A stretch of 64,000 nucleotides of DNA from Streptomyces sp. HB132 (lineage in GTDB: Bacteria; Actinomycetota; Actinomycetes; Streptomycetales; Streptomycetaceae). The notes under the pieces are model-generated. The model was given only the letters and a program-made list of their open reading frames with translations. It was not told the origin of the DNA and ran no database searches. This document shows positions 17,378-25,431 of this stretch, in pieces. The stretch's first letter is position 1; each line of letters opens with the position of its first letter. Made by a program: the position numbers and the translations under genes. The stretch lies in NCBI RefSeq assembly GCF_016909575.1, contig NZ_JAFBGA010000020.1, positions 62,001-126,000 on the forward strand, given 5' to 3'.

Positions 17378-17593
17378 GGTCCTCCCTTCGCTACGCGCCC
17401 ACGGTGCGGGCAGGGTGGAATGAGGGCGCGCCGCGGCACAGCCCTTCCGGGCCCGCGAAGAGACCGTGCGGGGAGCGACTCCAATTCTTCCTGTCGTTCC
17501 GGCGGGCGGCAACGAGCAATTGGGGCGGCTGACGGATATCTGACGGAATGACACGGATATCCTGCCCCGTTCGGCGACGAACGATGCCGTCCG

Positions 17594-19765
17594 TCATGCC
17601 TGGACCGCGAGGACCAGGGGAAACACCTGCTCCGCTCCCGCACGCCGGAGCAGCCTTGCCGCGACGGCCAGGGTCCACCCGCTGTCGGACAGATCGTCCA
17701 CGAGCAGGACGGGTCCGCCCGCGGCCGTCAGTGCCTCAGCCAGTGCGGGCTCCACGACGAGCGCCTCGTGCAACGCCTTCACCCGCTGCGCACTGTTGGT
17801 CCGGGAAACCAGCAGTTCCTCGCTCCCCGGAGCGTAGGCGACCGTCCCCAGCAGCGGCATCTGTCCGACCTCCGCGATACGGCTCCCGAGAGAGTGGACC
17901 AGTCGCGGTCTGCGGCGTGAGGCGACCGTCACGACACCCACCGGCCGAGGCGCTGCGTCCGGTGCCCCGGTCGCCCAGCCCCCTGGACCCTTCGCCCAGT
18001 CGGTGATGACCGTGACCACCGCGCCGGACACGTCGTCCGGGACCGTGCCGTCCTGCGCCTGCGCCGCGAGCATCGGACGGAGCCTGTTGCCCCAGCCGAT
18101 GTCCGAAAGCCTGCCGAGCGCCCTGCCGGGAAGCGCCAGTTCGCCCGCGGGGATGCGACCCTTGAGGTCGACCCCCACCGCGGAGAGCCCCGTGGGCCAC
18201 ATCTTGCGCGGCTCCACCTCGACCCCTGGCCTTCCGAGTTCGCCGCGCGCTCCGTCGAGGGCGGCGGTGGAGACCTTGTCGTCGAATCGCGCGCCCGCGC
18301 AGTTGTCGCAGCGGCCGCAGGCGGTGGCCTCCTCGTCGTCCAGCTGACGCCTGAGGAACTCCATGCGGCAGCCGGTTCCGGACGCGTAGTCGCGCATGGC
18401 CTGCTGTTCGGCGGCCCGCTGCCGCGCGACCCAGGCGTAGCGCTCCGAGTCGTACGCCCAGGGTTCGCCGGTGGAGATCCAGCCGCCCTTCACCCGCTTC
18501 ACCGCCCCGTCGACGTCCAGCACCTTGAGCATCGTCTCGAGACGGGTGCGCCGCAGGTCGACCAGCGGTTCCATGGCGGGTAGCGACAGGGGCCGCCCTG
18601 CCTGGGCGAGGACATCGAGTGTGCGCCGGACCTGCTCCTCCGGAGGGAAGGCGACCGAGGCGAAGTACTGCCAGATGGCTTCGTCCTCCTTGCCCGGGAG
18701 CAGCAGGACCTCGGCGTGCTCGACTCCACGTCCCGCGCGCCCCACCTGCTGGTAGTAGGCGATGGGCGATGACGGCGATCCCACATGCACGACGAAGCCG
18801 AGGTCCGGCTTGTCGAAGCCCATGCCGAGCGCGGACGTGGCCACCAGGGCCTTGACCCGGTTGGCCAGGAGATCGTCCTCGGCCTGCTGCCGGTCGGCGT
18901 TCTCCGTCCGCCCGGTGTACGACGTGACCTGATGCCCGCACTGGCGGAGGTAGGCCGTGATCTCCTCGGCCGCGGCGACCGTGAGGGTGTAGATGATGCC
19001 CGAGCCCGGCAGCTCTCCGAGATGGTCGCCCAGCCAGGCCAGACGATGTGCGGCATTGGGCAGTTGGAGTACCCCGAGACTGAGGCTCTCCCGGTCCAGC
19101 GGCCCCCGCAGCACCAGTGCGTCCGTGCCGGCCCCCGTGCCGAGCTGCTCCGCGACGTCCGCGGTCACACGGGCATTGGCGGTGGCCGTCGTGGCGAGCA
19201 CGGGAACGCCTGCGGGGAGGTCGGCCAGCATGGTCCGCAGCCGTCGGTAGTCCGGCCGGAAGTCGTGGCCCCAGTCGGAGATGCAGTGTGCCTCGTCGAC
19301 CACCAGCAGACCCGTCGCGGCGGCAAGGCGCGGCAGCACCTGGTCCCGGAAGTCGGGATTGTTGAGCCGCTCCGGACTGACCAGCAGCACATCCACCTCG
19401 CCCGCCGCCACCTCGGCCTGGACCGTGTCCCACTCCTCGGTGTTGGAGGAATTGATGGTGCGGGCACTGATACCCGCCCGGGCCGCCGCCGCCACCTGGT
19501 TGCGCATCAGCGCGAGCAGGGGCGAGACGATGACCGTCGGCCCGCTGCCCCGTGCGCGCAGCAGCGACGTCGCGACGAAGTACACGGCGGACTTGCCCCA
19601 CCCCGTCCGCTGGACGACCAGGGCTCTGCGCTTGTCGGCTACGAGGGCCTCGATGGCCCGCCACTGGTCCTCGCGCAGCCGGGCGGCGCCGGTCGTGTCC
19701 CCGACCAGGCGGGCGAGTACGGAATCGGCGGAGGCTCTGAGCTCTGCGCGGTCTGCGTTGGTCAT
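17594..19765 (-). CDS. RecQ-family DNA helicase with C-terminal phosphoribosyltransferase-like domain
   Basis: A 723-residue superfamily 2 helicase. The start is ATG 19765 (MTNADRAELRAS); the frame upstream runs into the intergenic DnaA-box region. Walker A is TGWGKS (54-59) and the DEAH box 157-160 (VVDEAHCISDWGHDFR, with the RecQ aromatic-rich loop). Motif VI is QQVGRAGRG. The RQC zinc cysteines lie in GCRMEF, then CGRCDNC. In place of an HRDC domain, the last ~200 residues end in PVLLVDDLSDSGWTLAVAARLLRRAG. That is a textbook PRPP-binding loop of type I phosphoribosyltransferases (ComF/Apt-like). The fusion recurs in actinobacteria as far as I recall. Substrate and purpose are unknown. Confidence 0.92.
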   Translation of the reverse strand: MTNADRAELRASADSVLARLVGDTTGAARLREDQWRAIEALVADKRRALVVQRTGWGKSAVYFVATSLLRARGSGPTVIVSPLLALMRNQVAAAARAGISARTINSSNTEEWDTVQAEVAAGEVDVLLVSPERLNNPDFRDQVLPRLAAATGLLVVDEAHCISDWGHDFRPDYRRLRTMLADLPAGVPVLATTATANARVTADVAEQLGTGAGTDALVLRGPLDRESLSLGVLQLPNAAHRLAWLGDHLGELPGSGIIYTLTVAAAEEITAYLRQCGHQVTSYTGRTENADRQQAEDDLLANRVKALVATSALGMGFDKPDLGFVVHVGSPSSPIAYYQQVGRAGRGVEHAEVLLLPGKEDEAIWQYFASVAFPPEEQVRRTLDVLAQAGRPLSLPAMEPLVDLRRTRLETMLKVLDVDGAVKRVKGGWISTGEPWAYDSERYAWVARQRAAEQQAMRDYASGTGCRMEFLRRQLDDEEATACGRCDNCAGARFDDKVSTAALDGARGELGRPGVEVEPRKMWPTGLSAVGVDLKGRIPAGELALPGRALGRLSDIGWGNRLRPMLAAQAQDGTVPDDVSGAVVTVITDWAKGPGGWATGAPDAAPRPVGVVTVASRRRPRLVHSLGSRIAEVGQMPLLGTVAYAPGSEELLVSRTNSAQRVKALHEALVVEPALAEALTAAGGPVLLVDDLSDSGWTLAVAARLLRRAGAEQVFPLVLAVQA

Positions 19766-19814
19766 GCCCCCATGCAACCCGATGGGTACGACAAACCGCG
19801 AACGGTGGCAGGTG

Positions 19815-19838
19815 CCTGTGGATAAAGTTATCCACAGG
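19815..19838. promoter_or_regulatory. Inverted pair of DnaA boxes
   Basis: cctgtggataa and its exact reverse complement ttatccacagg, separated by two bases (19815-19825, 19828-19838). Each arm contains TTATCCACA, the canonical DnaA box. The pair sits between the divergent recQ-like and DUF4192 genes, 38 bases from the latter's start. It could regulate either gene or titrate DnaA. Confidence 0.75.
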
Positions 19839-19875
19839 GGTCGCGGAAATCGGCGGCCCACGGGACCGTCAGGGC

Positions 19876-21246
19876 ATGAACAGGCACGACGAAACCACCG
19901 GACCGTCCGACGCGCAGCAGATCACCCTGCGCGGTCCCGCCGAACTTGCCGACGCTCTTCCGTATCTGATGGGTTTCCATCCGAACGACAGCGTGGTCAT
20001 GGTGGCCCTGCACGGTGGCCGGGGCCGCTTCGGCGGCCGGCTCAGGCTGGGCATCCCGCACGAGCCCGAGGAGTGGGCACCGGTCGCCGACCAACTGGCG
20101 CAATGCCTGATCGCGGGGAGTGAGAAGCACGAATCCCGCCCTGACGCCATCATCGTCTTCCTCTGCCAGGACCCTGCCGCAGGAGAGAGCGCCCCGCAGG
20201 TCATGGAACGGCTGCGGCCGCTCGCGCAGCTGCTGCGCACGGCCTGCGGCGCGCTCGACGTCCCCGTGCTCGAAGCGCTGTGCATCTCCGACGGCCGTTA
20301 CTGGTCCTACTGCTGCCCCGATGACCGCTGCTGCCCGGTCGAGGGCAATCCGCTCGCGCTACCGGGGACGACGGTGATGGCGGCCGCAGCGGCGTACGCC
20401 GGCGTCCAGGTGCGTGGATCGCTGCGGGACATGGAGGCAGGGCTCACACCATGGAAATCACCGGCGGCACAGGAGCAGGAGCGCGTCCTGGATTCGGCGG
20501 GGGCAGTGCTCGTGTCCCGCATCCTCGACGTCGACGGGCGCGGTGAGGTGGCGCGCGAGACCCTTGCGCTCGCCCGTGACCTCATGGAACGCCTCCGGAG
20601 CGCGCCGGCCGCAGGTGCCGGAGGCGAGGACAGCCGTGACGACGCCCTGATCACCGCCGACGAGGCGGCGGCTGTGATTCTCGGCCTCCAGGACCGTGAG
20701 ACCAGGGACCGGGCCGCAGAGTGGATGGAGGGCCGCGAAGGCGGATCGGCGTTGAGGCTGTGGCGCGCTCTCGCCCGCCGGTGTGTCGGCCCGTACGTGG
20801 AACACGCCGCGGCGCCGCTCACACTGGCCGGGTGGGTCTCGTGGTCCACCGGCGACGAGGCGGGCGCCAGGGTCGCGCTGGGCCTGGCCCTGCGGGCCGA
20901 CCCCGACTACACGTTCGCTCAACTGCTCCATCAAGCATGTAATCAGGGGCTGGACCCGGAAACGCTGCGCCGCTGTCTCCGCGGGGAGCGCAGCCTGCGC
21001 GGCGGCGGAAGCGACAGCACCACGGCGGAACGGGGCGGCCTACGTCCGGAGCGGGGCACCTCGCCGCGGCCCGTGCGTGCGCCGGCCGCGCCGGGGTCGA
21101 GGCACTCATCGACCGGCAGGCGGAAGCGGAGCGCGACGCAGCGGCCGTCGCCACGAGCCGCCTCCCGCGCCGGCACGGAGGCCGGCCGGGGGCGGGCCCG
21201 TGACACCCGACGGCGTGGCCACCGTGGCGCCCGGAGCGGCGATTGA
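19876..21246 (+). CDS. DUF4192 domain protein
   Basis: A 456-residue actinobacterial protein of unknown function. Residues 15-370 form the DUF4192 domain, recognised from ITLRGPAELADALPYLMGFHPNDSVVMVAL at the N-terminus, a Cys-rich stretch (SYCCPDDRCCPVEG) around 150, and a helical second half with GWVSWSTGDEAGARVALGLALRADPDYTFAQLL. The last ~85 residues are Arg/Ser/Gly-rich, low complexity and probably disordered. ATG at 19876. The short, DnaA-box-containing region upstream is its only promoter space. Confidence 0.85.
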   Translation: MNRHDETTGPSDAQQITLRGPAELADALPYLMGFHPNDSVVMVALHGGRGRFGGRLRLGIPHEPEEWAPVADQLAQCLIAGSEKHESRPDAIIVFLCQDPAAGESAPQVMERLRPLAQLLRTACGALDVPVLEALCISDGRYWSYCCPDDRCCPVEGNPLALPGTTVMAAAAAYAGVQVRGSLRDMEAGLTPWKSPAAQEQERVLDSAGAVLVSRILDVDGRGEVARETLALARDLMERLRSAPAAGAGGEDSRDDALITADEAAAVILGLQDRETRDRAAEWMEGREGGSALRLWRALARRCVGPYVEHAAAPLTLAGWVSWSTGDEAGARVALGLALRADPDYTFAQLLHQACNQGLDPETLRRCLRGERSLRGGGSDSTTAERGGLRPERGTSPRPVRAPAAPGSRHSSTGRRKRSATQRPSPRAASRAGTEAGRGRARDTRRRGHRGARSGD

Positions 21247-21377
21247 CGAGGTGCGGCCCGCGGGGCGGACGACACTCCTACCCCGGTGCGACCGCACCTC
21301 GAGGGGAAGGGGCCACGAACGGGGGCCGGGCGTGGAACCGTTGCCGCGAAGGGAGTGTTTATCGTCAGGGAGACGAC

Positions 21378-21383
21378 TATGAT
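21378..21383 (+). promoter_or_regulatory. -10 element (TATGAT), leaderless NUDIX gene, with overlapping dyad
   Basis: TATGAT, six bases, then ATG 21390: a leaderless transcript. Just upstream, GTCAGGGAGAC (21365-21375) forms an imperfect dyad with flanking ATC/GACT. It would sit against the -10 and could be the operator of this NrtR-like protein. Confidence 0.5.
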
Positions 21384-21389
21384 TTCGGT

Positions 21390-22154
21390 ATGCCGCCCTA
21401 CGACCCGTCGACCTTCCCGCCCTTCGCTGTCACCGTCGACCTGGTCGTCCTCACGGTGCGGCGTCACGCGCTCTGCGCGTTGGTGGTACGCCGAGGCGAA
21501 TCGCCTTTCCAGGGACGGTGGGCGCTGCCCGGCGGGTTCGTCAGAGCCGATGAGGACCTGGGCGCGGCGGCAGCCCGTGAACTCGCCGAGGAGACCGGGC
21601 TCTGCGCGCACGATCCGGCTGCCCCCGCCGTGGGTAACGGCGCCCACCTCGAACAACTGGCCACCTACGGGGACCCGGCGCGTGACCCCCGGATGAGGGT
21701 GGTCAGTGTCGCTCACCTCGCACTGGCCCCCGACCTCCCGGCGCCGCGTGCCGGAGGCGACGCGAACAGTGCCCGTTGGGCGTCGGTCGAAGATCTGATC
21801 GGGGCGGGAGGAGGCTTCGTCCGCGACGGCGAGCAGTCCGCGCCGCTGGCCTTCGATCACGCGAGGATCCTCGACGACGGAGTGGAGCGGGCACGCTCGA
21901 AGATCGAGTACTCCTCCCTGGCCACGGCGTTCTGTCCGCCCGAGTTCACCGTCGGTGAGCTGCGGCGGGTGTACGAAGCGGTCTGGGGGGTGGTTCTCGA
22001 CCCCAGGAACTTCCACCGCAAGGTCACGGGCACGCCCGGTTTCCTGGTTCCGTCAGGAGGCACGACCACGCGGCAGGGGGGCCGTCCGGCGCAATTGTTC
22101 AGGGCCGGTGCCGCGACGGTGCTCAACCCTCCGATGCTGAGGCCGGAAGTCTGA
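21390..22154 (+). CDS. NUDIX hydrolase / winged-helix regulator (NrtR-like)
   Basis: A 254-residue two-domain protein. The N-terminal NUDIX fold has an intact Nudix box, G49-x5-E55-x7-R63-E64-x-x-E67-E68-x-G70, so hydrolase activity is possible. The C-terminal ~100 residues (PPEFTVGELRRVYEAVWGVVLDPRNFHRKVTGTPGFL) are the winged helix found in NrtR regulators and related COG4111 proteins. NrtR proteins sense ADP-ribose compounds and repress NAD-synthesis genes. No NAD gene is adjacent here, so autoregulation or a distant target is more likely. The start is set by the leaderless promoter. A longer frame upstream lacks features. Confidence 0.88.
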   Translation: MPPYDPSTFPPFAVTVDLVVLTVRRHALCALVVRRGESPFQGRWALPGGFVRADEDLGAAAARELAEETGLCAHDPAAPAVGNGAHLEQLATYGDPARDPRMRVVSVAHLALAPDLPAPRAGGDANSARWASVEDLIGAGGGFVRDGEQSAPLAFDHARILDDGVERARSKIEYSSLATAFCPPEFTVGELRRVYEAVWGVVLDPRNFHRKVTGTPGFLVPSGGTTTRQGGRPAQLFRAGAATVLNPPMLRPEV

Positions 22155-22299
22155 CCGGATCAGGTCGGAAGGCGCACGCCGCGGGGACCTACGGAACGCC
22201 CACCGATGCACCGATGCGCCAAAAGTCTGAAATGTCGCGTTATCTTGCAGGGGTCCTCCCCACTGCCGCAGAGCGGTCTCACCCTCCGCGAGAGAAGCG

Positions 22300-24060
22300 A
22301 TGCTCCAGGCCATCGGACTCACCAGCGCCCCCCGCCGCGACGGTCCCCCCGTCGTGGACGACCTGACCTTCGAAGCCCCCTCCGGCAGTGTCACCGTGCT
22401 GCTCGGTGCTCCCGGCTCCGGCAAGACCACGGCTCTCCGTCTGATGCTCGAGCTGGAGGCGGGGCGGGGAGTCACCTACTTCAAGGGCCGCCCGCTGCAC
22501 CGCATCGGTCATCCCGCCCGGGAGGTCGGGGTGCTGCTCGGAGACGTGCCGGGGCATCCCGCGCGCACCGCGCGAGGGCAGCTCCGCATGCTCTGCGCAG
22601 CCGCGGGGGTTCCCGCTTCACGAGCCGACGAACTGCTCGAGGTCGTCGGTCTCGCAGGTCTGGGGGACCAGCGCGTCGGGACTCTCTCGGCAGGTATGGA
22701 CCGGCGGCTCGGTCTGGCCTCCGCACTGCTCGGCGACCCTCATACCCTCGTGCTCGACGAGCCCACGGCAGGTCTCTCGCCCCGTGAGAGGAGCTGGCTC
22801 CACGGCCTGCTCCGCGCACACGCCGCCGAGGGCGGCACGGTCCTGCACACGACCGGCGATCCGAAGGAGGCCGCCCGTGCAGCCGACCGAGTGGTCACCA
22901 TCGACGACGGACGCCTCGTGGCCGACCAGGACGTCGCGGATTTCTCCCGCACCCGCCTGCGGCCGCGGGTCGCCGTGCGGACTCCGCACGCCGCCCGGCT
23001 GGCGGCTGTGGTGAGCCGGGAGGCCCGCGCCGCCCGTCGATCGGTCGAAGTGGTTGCCGAGGGCGGCAGCAGGCTGTCGGTGTACGGCAGCAGTTGTGCT
23101 GAGGTCGGGGACACGGCCTACCGGCATGGTGTCCCGGTGCACCAGCTCGCCGACGAGACCGGGGACGCGGGCCCCTCGGTCGTTCCGGCCCGAGGCCCGG
23201 GCGGCGGTCAGGTGCGGACTGTCCTGCCGGGACCCGCCTCGACCGTGGCGATCTCGAAGCTGCCACCTCCGATCTCCGTGCGCCCGGCCCGTGGGCCGCT
23301 TCGCCCCCTGCGGTACGAGATGCGCCGCCTCTTCGGCGTCAGGACGGCCGGCCTGGTCATGGCGGCCGTCCTGGTCGTGTCCGCGGGCCTCTCCGTACTG
23401 CTGGCCCGCACGGGGAGGACACCCCTGCCCGACCTGCTGGTCGCCTGGCCGGATCTGCTGCCGCTTCCGCCCGCCGCGTTCGCCGCCGGGTTGCTGGGCG
23501 CCCTCTCCTTCGGCGACGAGTTCCGCTACCCGGCGCTCGCCGCGGGGCGCGGGACGGTGCCGCGGCGACTGGGCTTCCTGCTGGCCAAGCTGTCGGTATC
23601 GGCGGGAGTCGCGCTGTTGCTCGCGGTGCTCTCCGTGTTGGTGGACGCAGAGGCACTGCGGCTCTTCTACGGGAACGACTTGGTCGGTGTACCGGAGAAC
23701 GCCGTTCAGCTCGCTGTCAGTTGGGCGGGGCTCTCGGTCGGGTGCGCCTGGGCGGGGCTGCTGGGAGCAGGTGTGTTCAGGCTGGCCGGTGCCGGAGTAG
23801 CGGCCGTCCTGGCGGTACCCGTGCTCGTCGTACCGCTGATGCAGAAGCTCCTCGCGGGCCCCTCCGCCCGTTCGATCGCCGGCCTGCCGGGCAGGCTGCG
23901 CGAACTCGGCTGGCTGCAATGGCCGTACGAGACGGACCGGTGGGTCATGGCGGTCGTGCGCGTCGTGGCTCAACCCGTGGGGCTGGCACTTTCCTTGTCG
24001 TTGTCCGCCCTGATCTGCGCGTATGTGTTCACCAGCCTTCGAGGCAGGGCTCGTTGGTGA
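22300..24060 (+). CDS. ABC transporter, ATPase and membrane domain fused
   Basis: A 586-residue protein with an ABC ATPase (1-215) followed by a linker and a membrane domain (about 340-586). Walker A is GAPGSGKTT (36-44) and Walker B VLDEP (151-155) with a downstream H-loop around TVLHTTGD. The signature motif is LSAGM (129-133) rather than LSGGQ, and the Q-loop region is short, so the ATPase is divergent. The membrane half has about six hydrophobic spans (TAGLVMAAVLVVSAGLSVLLA, GVALLLAVLSVLVDA and others) of ABC-2 exporter style. It stands alone as a half-transporter that may dimerise. Export is likely; the substrate is unknown. Confidence 0.85.
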   Translation: MLQAIGLTSAPRRDGPPVVDDLTFEAPSGSVTVLLGAPGSGKTTALRLMLELEAGRGVTYFKGRPLHRIGHPAREVGVLLGDVPGHPARTARGQLRMLCAAAGVPASRADELLEVVGLAGLGDQRVGTLSAGMDRRLGLASALLGDPHTLVLDEPTAGLSPRERSWLHGLLRAHAAEGGTVLHTTGDPKEAARAADRVVTIDDGRLVADQDVADFSRTRLRPRVAVRTPHAARLAAVVSREARAARRSVEVVAEGGSRLSVYGSSCAEVGDTAYRHGVPVHQLADETGDAGPSVVPARGPGGGQVRTVLPGPASTVAISKLPPPISVRPARGPLRPLRYEMRRLFGVRTAGLVMAAVLVVSAGLSVLLARTGRTPLPDLLVAWPDLLPLPPAAFAAGLLGALSFGDEFRYPALAAGRGTVPRRLGFLLAKLSVSAGVALLLAVLSVLVDAEALRLFYGNDLVGVPENAVQLAVSWAGLSVGCAWAGLLGAGVFRLAGAGVAAVLAVPVLVVPLMQKLLAGPSARSIAGLPGRLRELGWLQWPYETDRWVMAVVRVVAQPVGLALSLSLSALICAYVFTSLRGRARW

Positions 24061-24102
24061 CCACATCGTCCGCGTGCGATGAGACTTTGCAGGCAACTCA
24101 CC

Positions 24103-24129
24103 TGAAAAGATGTGATTTCTACCGATAAC
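24103..24129 (+). promoter_or_regulatory. Sigma-WhiG promoter of whiH
   Basis: CCGATAAC (24122-24129) is a perfect match to the -10 of sigma-WhiG promoters. TGAA (24103-24106) lies 15 bases before it, where TAAA is the consensus -35. It is about 90 bases ahead of the whiH start. whiH is a known direct sigma-WhiG target. Confidence 0.88.
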
Positions 24130-24220
24130 GCGTCAATTGAGGGGTGGGTGCCGATCACCCTTTCGTGTGCTTTTCAGCAAAGACCTCAAGGGCTGGCTGA
24201 GCCGCGCCGAAAAAGGATGC

Positions 24221-25108
24221 GTGAGTACCCTTGCGCACACCATGATGACCGCCGCCCGCTCCGCCGACTCCGGCCTCGCCGGTCCGGGCGAACTCGACCG
24301 TTATCCCTACACGGAGACGCCGGCCGGAGAGCGTGCCGCCCTCCGTTCCTGGGGCGGCGCCGAATCCGACCTCGGGCGGGTGAGTCGACGCGGTACGGCC
24401 AGTCGCGGCCGTGGACTTCACGGCCAACTGGTCCAGCAACTCGGCCAGATGATCGTTTCCGGTGACCTCGGTGCCGACCGACCGCTCGTCCCGGAGGAGA
24501 TCGGGCAGCGATTCGAGGTGTCCCGCACCGTCGTGAGGGAGTCCCTTCGCGTTCTCGAGGCCAAGGGCCTGGTCAGCGCCCGGCCCAACGTGGGCACCCG
24601 GGTCCGGCCGGTGAGTGACTGGAACCTGCTGGACCCCGACATCATCGAATGGCGCGCCTTCGGCCCGCAGCGTGATGACCAGCGCCGCGAACTGGACGAC
24701 CTCCGGTGGACCATCGAGCCACTGGCCGCGCGGCTGGCCGCGGGGCACGGGCGCGAGGACATCCAGCAGCGTCTCGGCGACATGATCGAGATCATGGGGC
24801 ACTCCATGGGGCAGGGGGACGCCCTCACCTTCTCCAGGGCGGACGCGGAGTTCCATGCCCTGCTGATCCAGGCGGCGGGCAACCGCATGCTCGAGCACCT
24901 GTCCGGGATCGTGTCGGCGGCCCTGCATGTTTCCGGCGGTCCCGTCACCGGCTGTGACCGGCCGGCCGAGGCGTCCCTGGGCCACCACGCGCGGATCGTC
25001 GAAGCCCTCGCGTCGGGTGATTCCGCAGGCGCCGAGGCCGCCATGCGGCAGCTGCTGGTCGGCCACGCCGATGGGGAGCGGGTGGTTCCCGCGCCTCGCG
25101 AGCACTGA
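24221..25108 (+). CDS. whiH: WhiH, GntR-family sporulation regulator
   Basis: Developmental transcription factor needed for sporulation septation in aerial hyphae. GTG 24221 is preceded by AAAGGA, giving 295 residues beginning VSTLAHTMMTAARSADSG. Residues about 85-150 are the GntR winged helix (LHGQLVQQLGQMIVSGDLGADRPLVPEEIGQRFEVSRTVVRESLRVLEAKGLVSARPNVGTRV). The remainder is an FCD/FadR-type effector domain with R, D and H residues (DAEFHALLIQAAGNRM, then HHARIVEALASGD) that usually bind a carboxylate or metal. Identity rests on the sequence, the sigma-WhiG promoter and its position next to hrdB. Confidence 0.93.
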   Translation: MSTLAHTMMTAARSADSGLAGPGELDRYPYTETPAGERAALRSWGGAESDLGRVSRRGTASRGRGLHGQLVQQLGQMIVSGDLGADRPLVPEEIGQRFEVSRTVVRESLRVLEAKGLVSARPNVGTRVRPVSDWNLLDPDIIEWRAFGPQRDDQRRELDDLRWTIEPLAARLAAGHGREDIQQRLGDMIEIMGHSMGQGDALTFSRADAEFHALLIQAAGNRMLEHLSGIVSAALHVSGGPVTGCDRPAEASLGHHARIVEALASGDSAGAEAAMRQLLVGHADGERVVPAPREH

Positions 25109-25431
25109 ACGCCGCAAGGCCGGGTAGGCGCACCGTGCATCGCCCGGCCCATGCGGTTCGGCGGCATCTTTACACGGAGATGTGACCTCTGGGTCTGTTT
25201 GTCGCGGATGGGGTGTGACTGGGGCCACGCGAATTGGGCGTAACACTCCTCGAAACAGTGCGATGACTTAAGAGGTGACCGCCGCGGAAGGAATACAGCA
25301 GCCACGCAGTGCGCTGTGCAGTTCTGAGGCCAAGCCCGCGCCGTCGGCGACATCCCCAGCCGACGGTCGTCGGTTCCAGCCCTCTCCAGGGCCGGGCCGG
25401 AAGCCGTTTCCATCGTTCCGAGAGGTTGTTC
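25109..25431 (+). other. hrdB upstream region
   Basis: 323 bases with no gene on either strand that I would support. It should contain the hrdB promoters. I looked for a sigma-R type element (GGAAT-N18-GTT) and found only GGAAT at the wrong spacing, so I mark no promoter. The hrdB frame is open through the later part of this region. Confidence 0.5.

Noticed and set aside
17736..19835. 699-codon minus-strand frame overlapping the recQ-like gene in another register
   Set aside because: Same-strand frameshift image of the helicase; Gly/Arg/Pro-rich and without motifs.
25280..25330. Sigma-R-type promoter for hrdB (GGAAT near 25290)
   Set aside because: The only GTT at plausible distance is 26 bases away, not 18-19, so the element does not fit.
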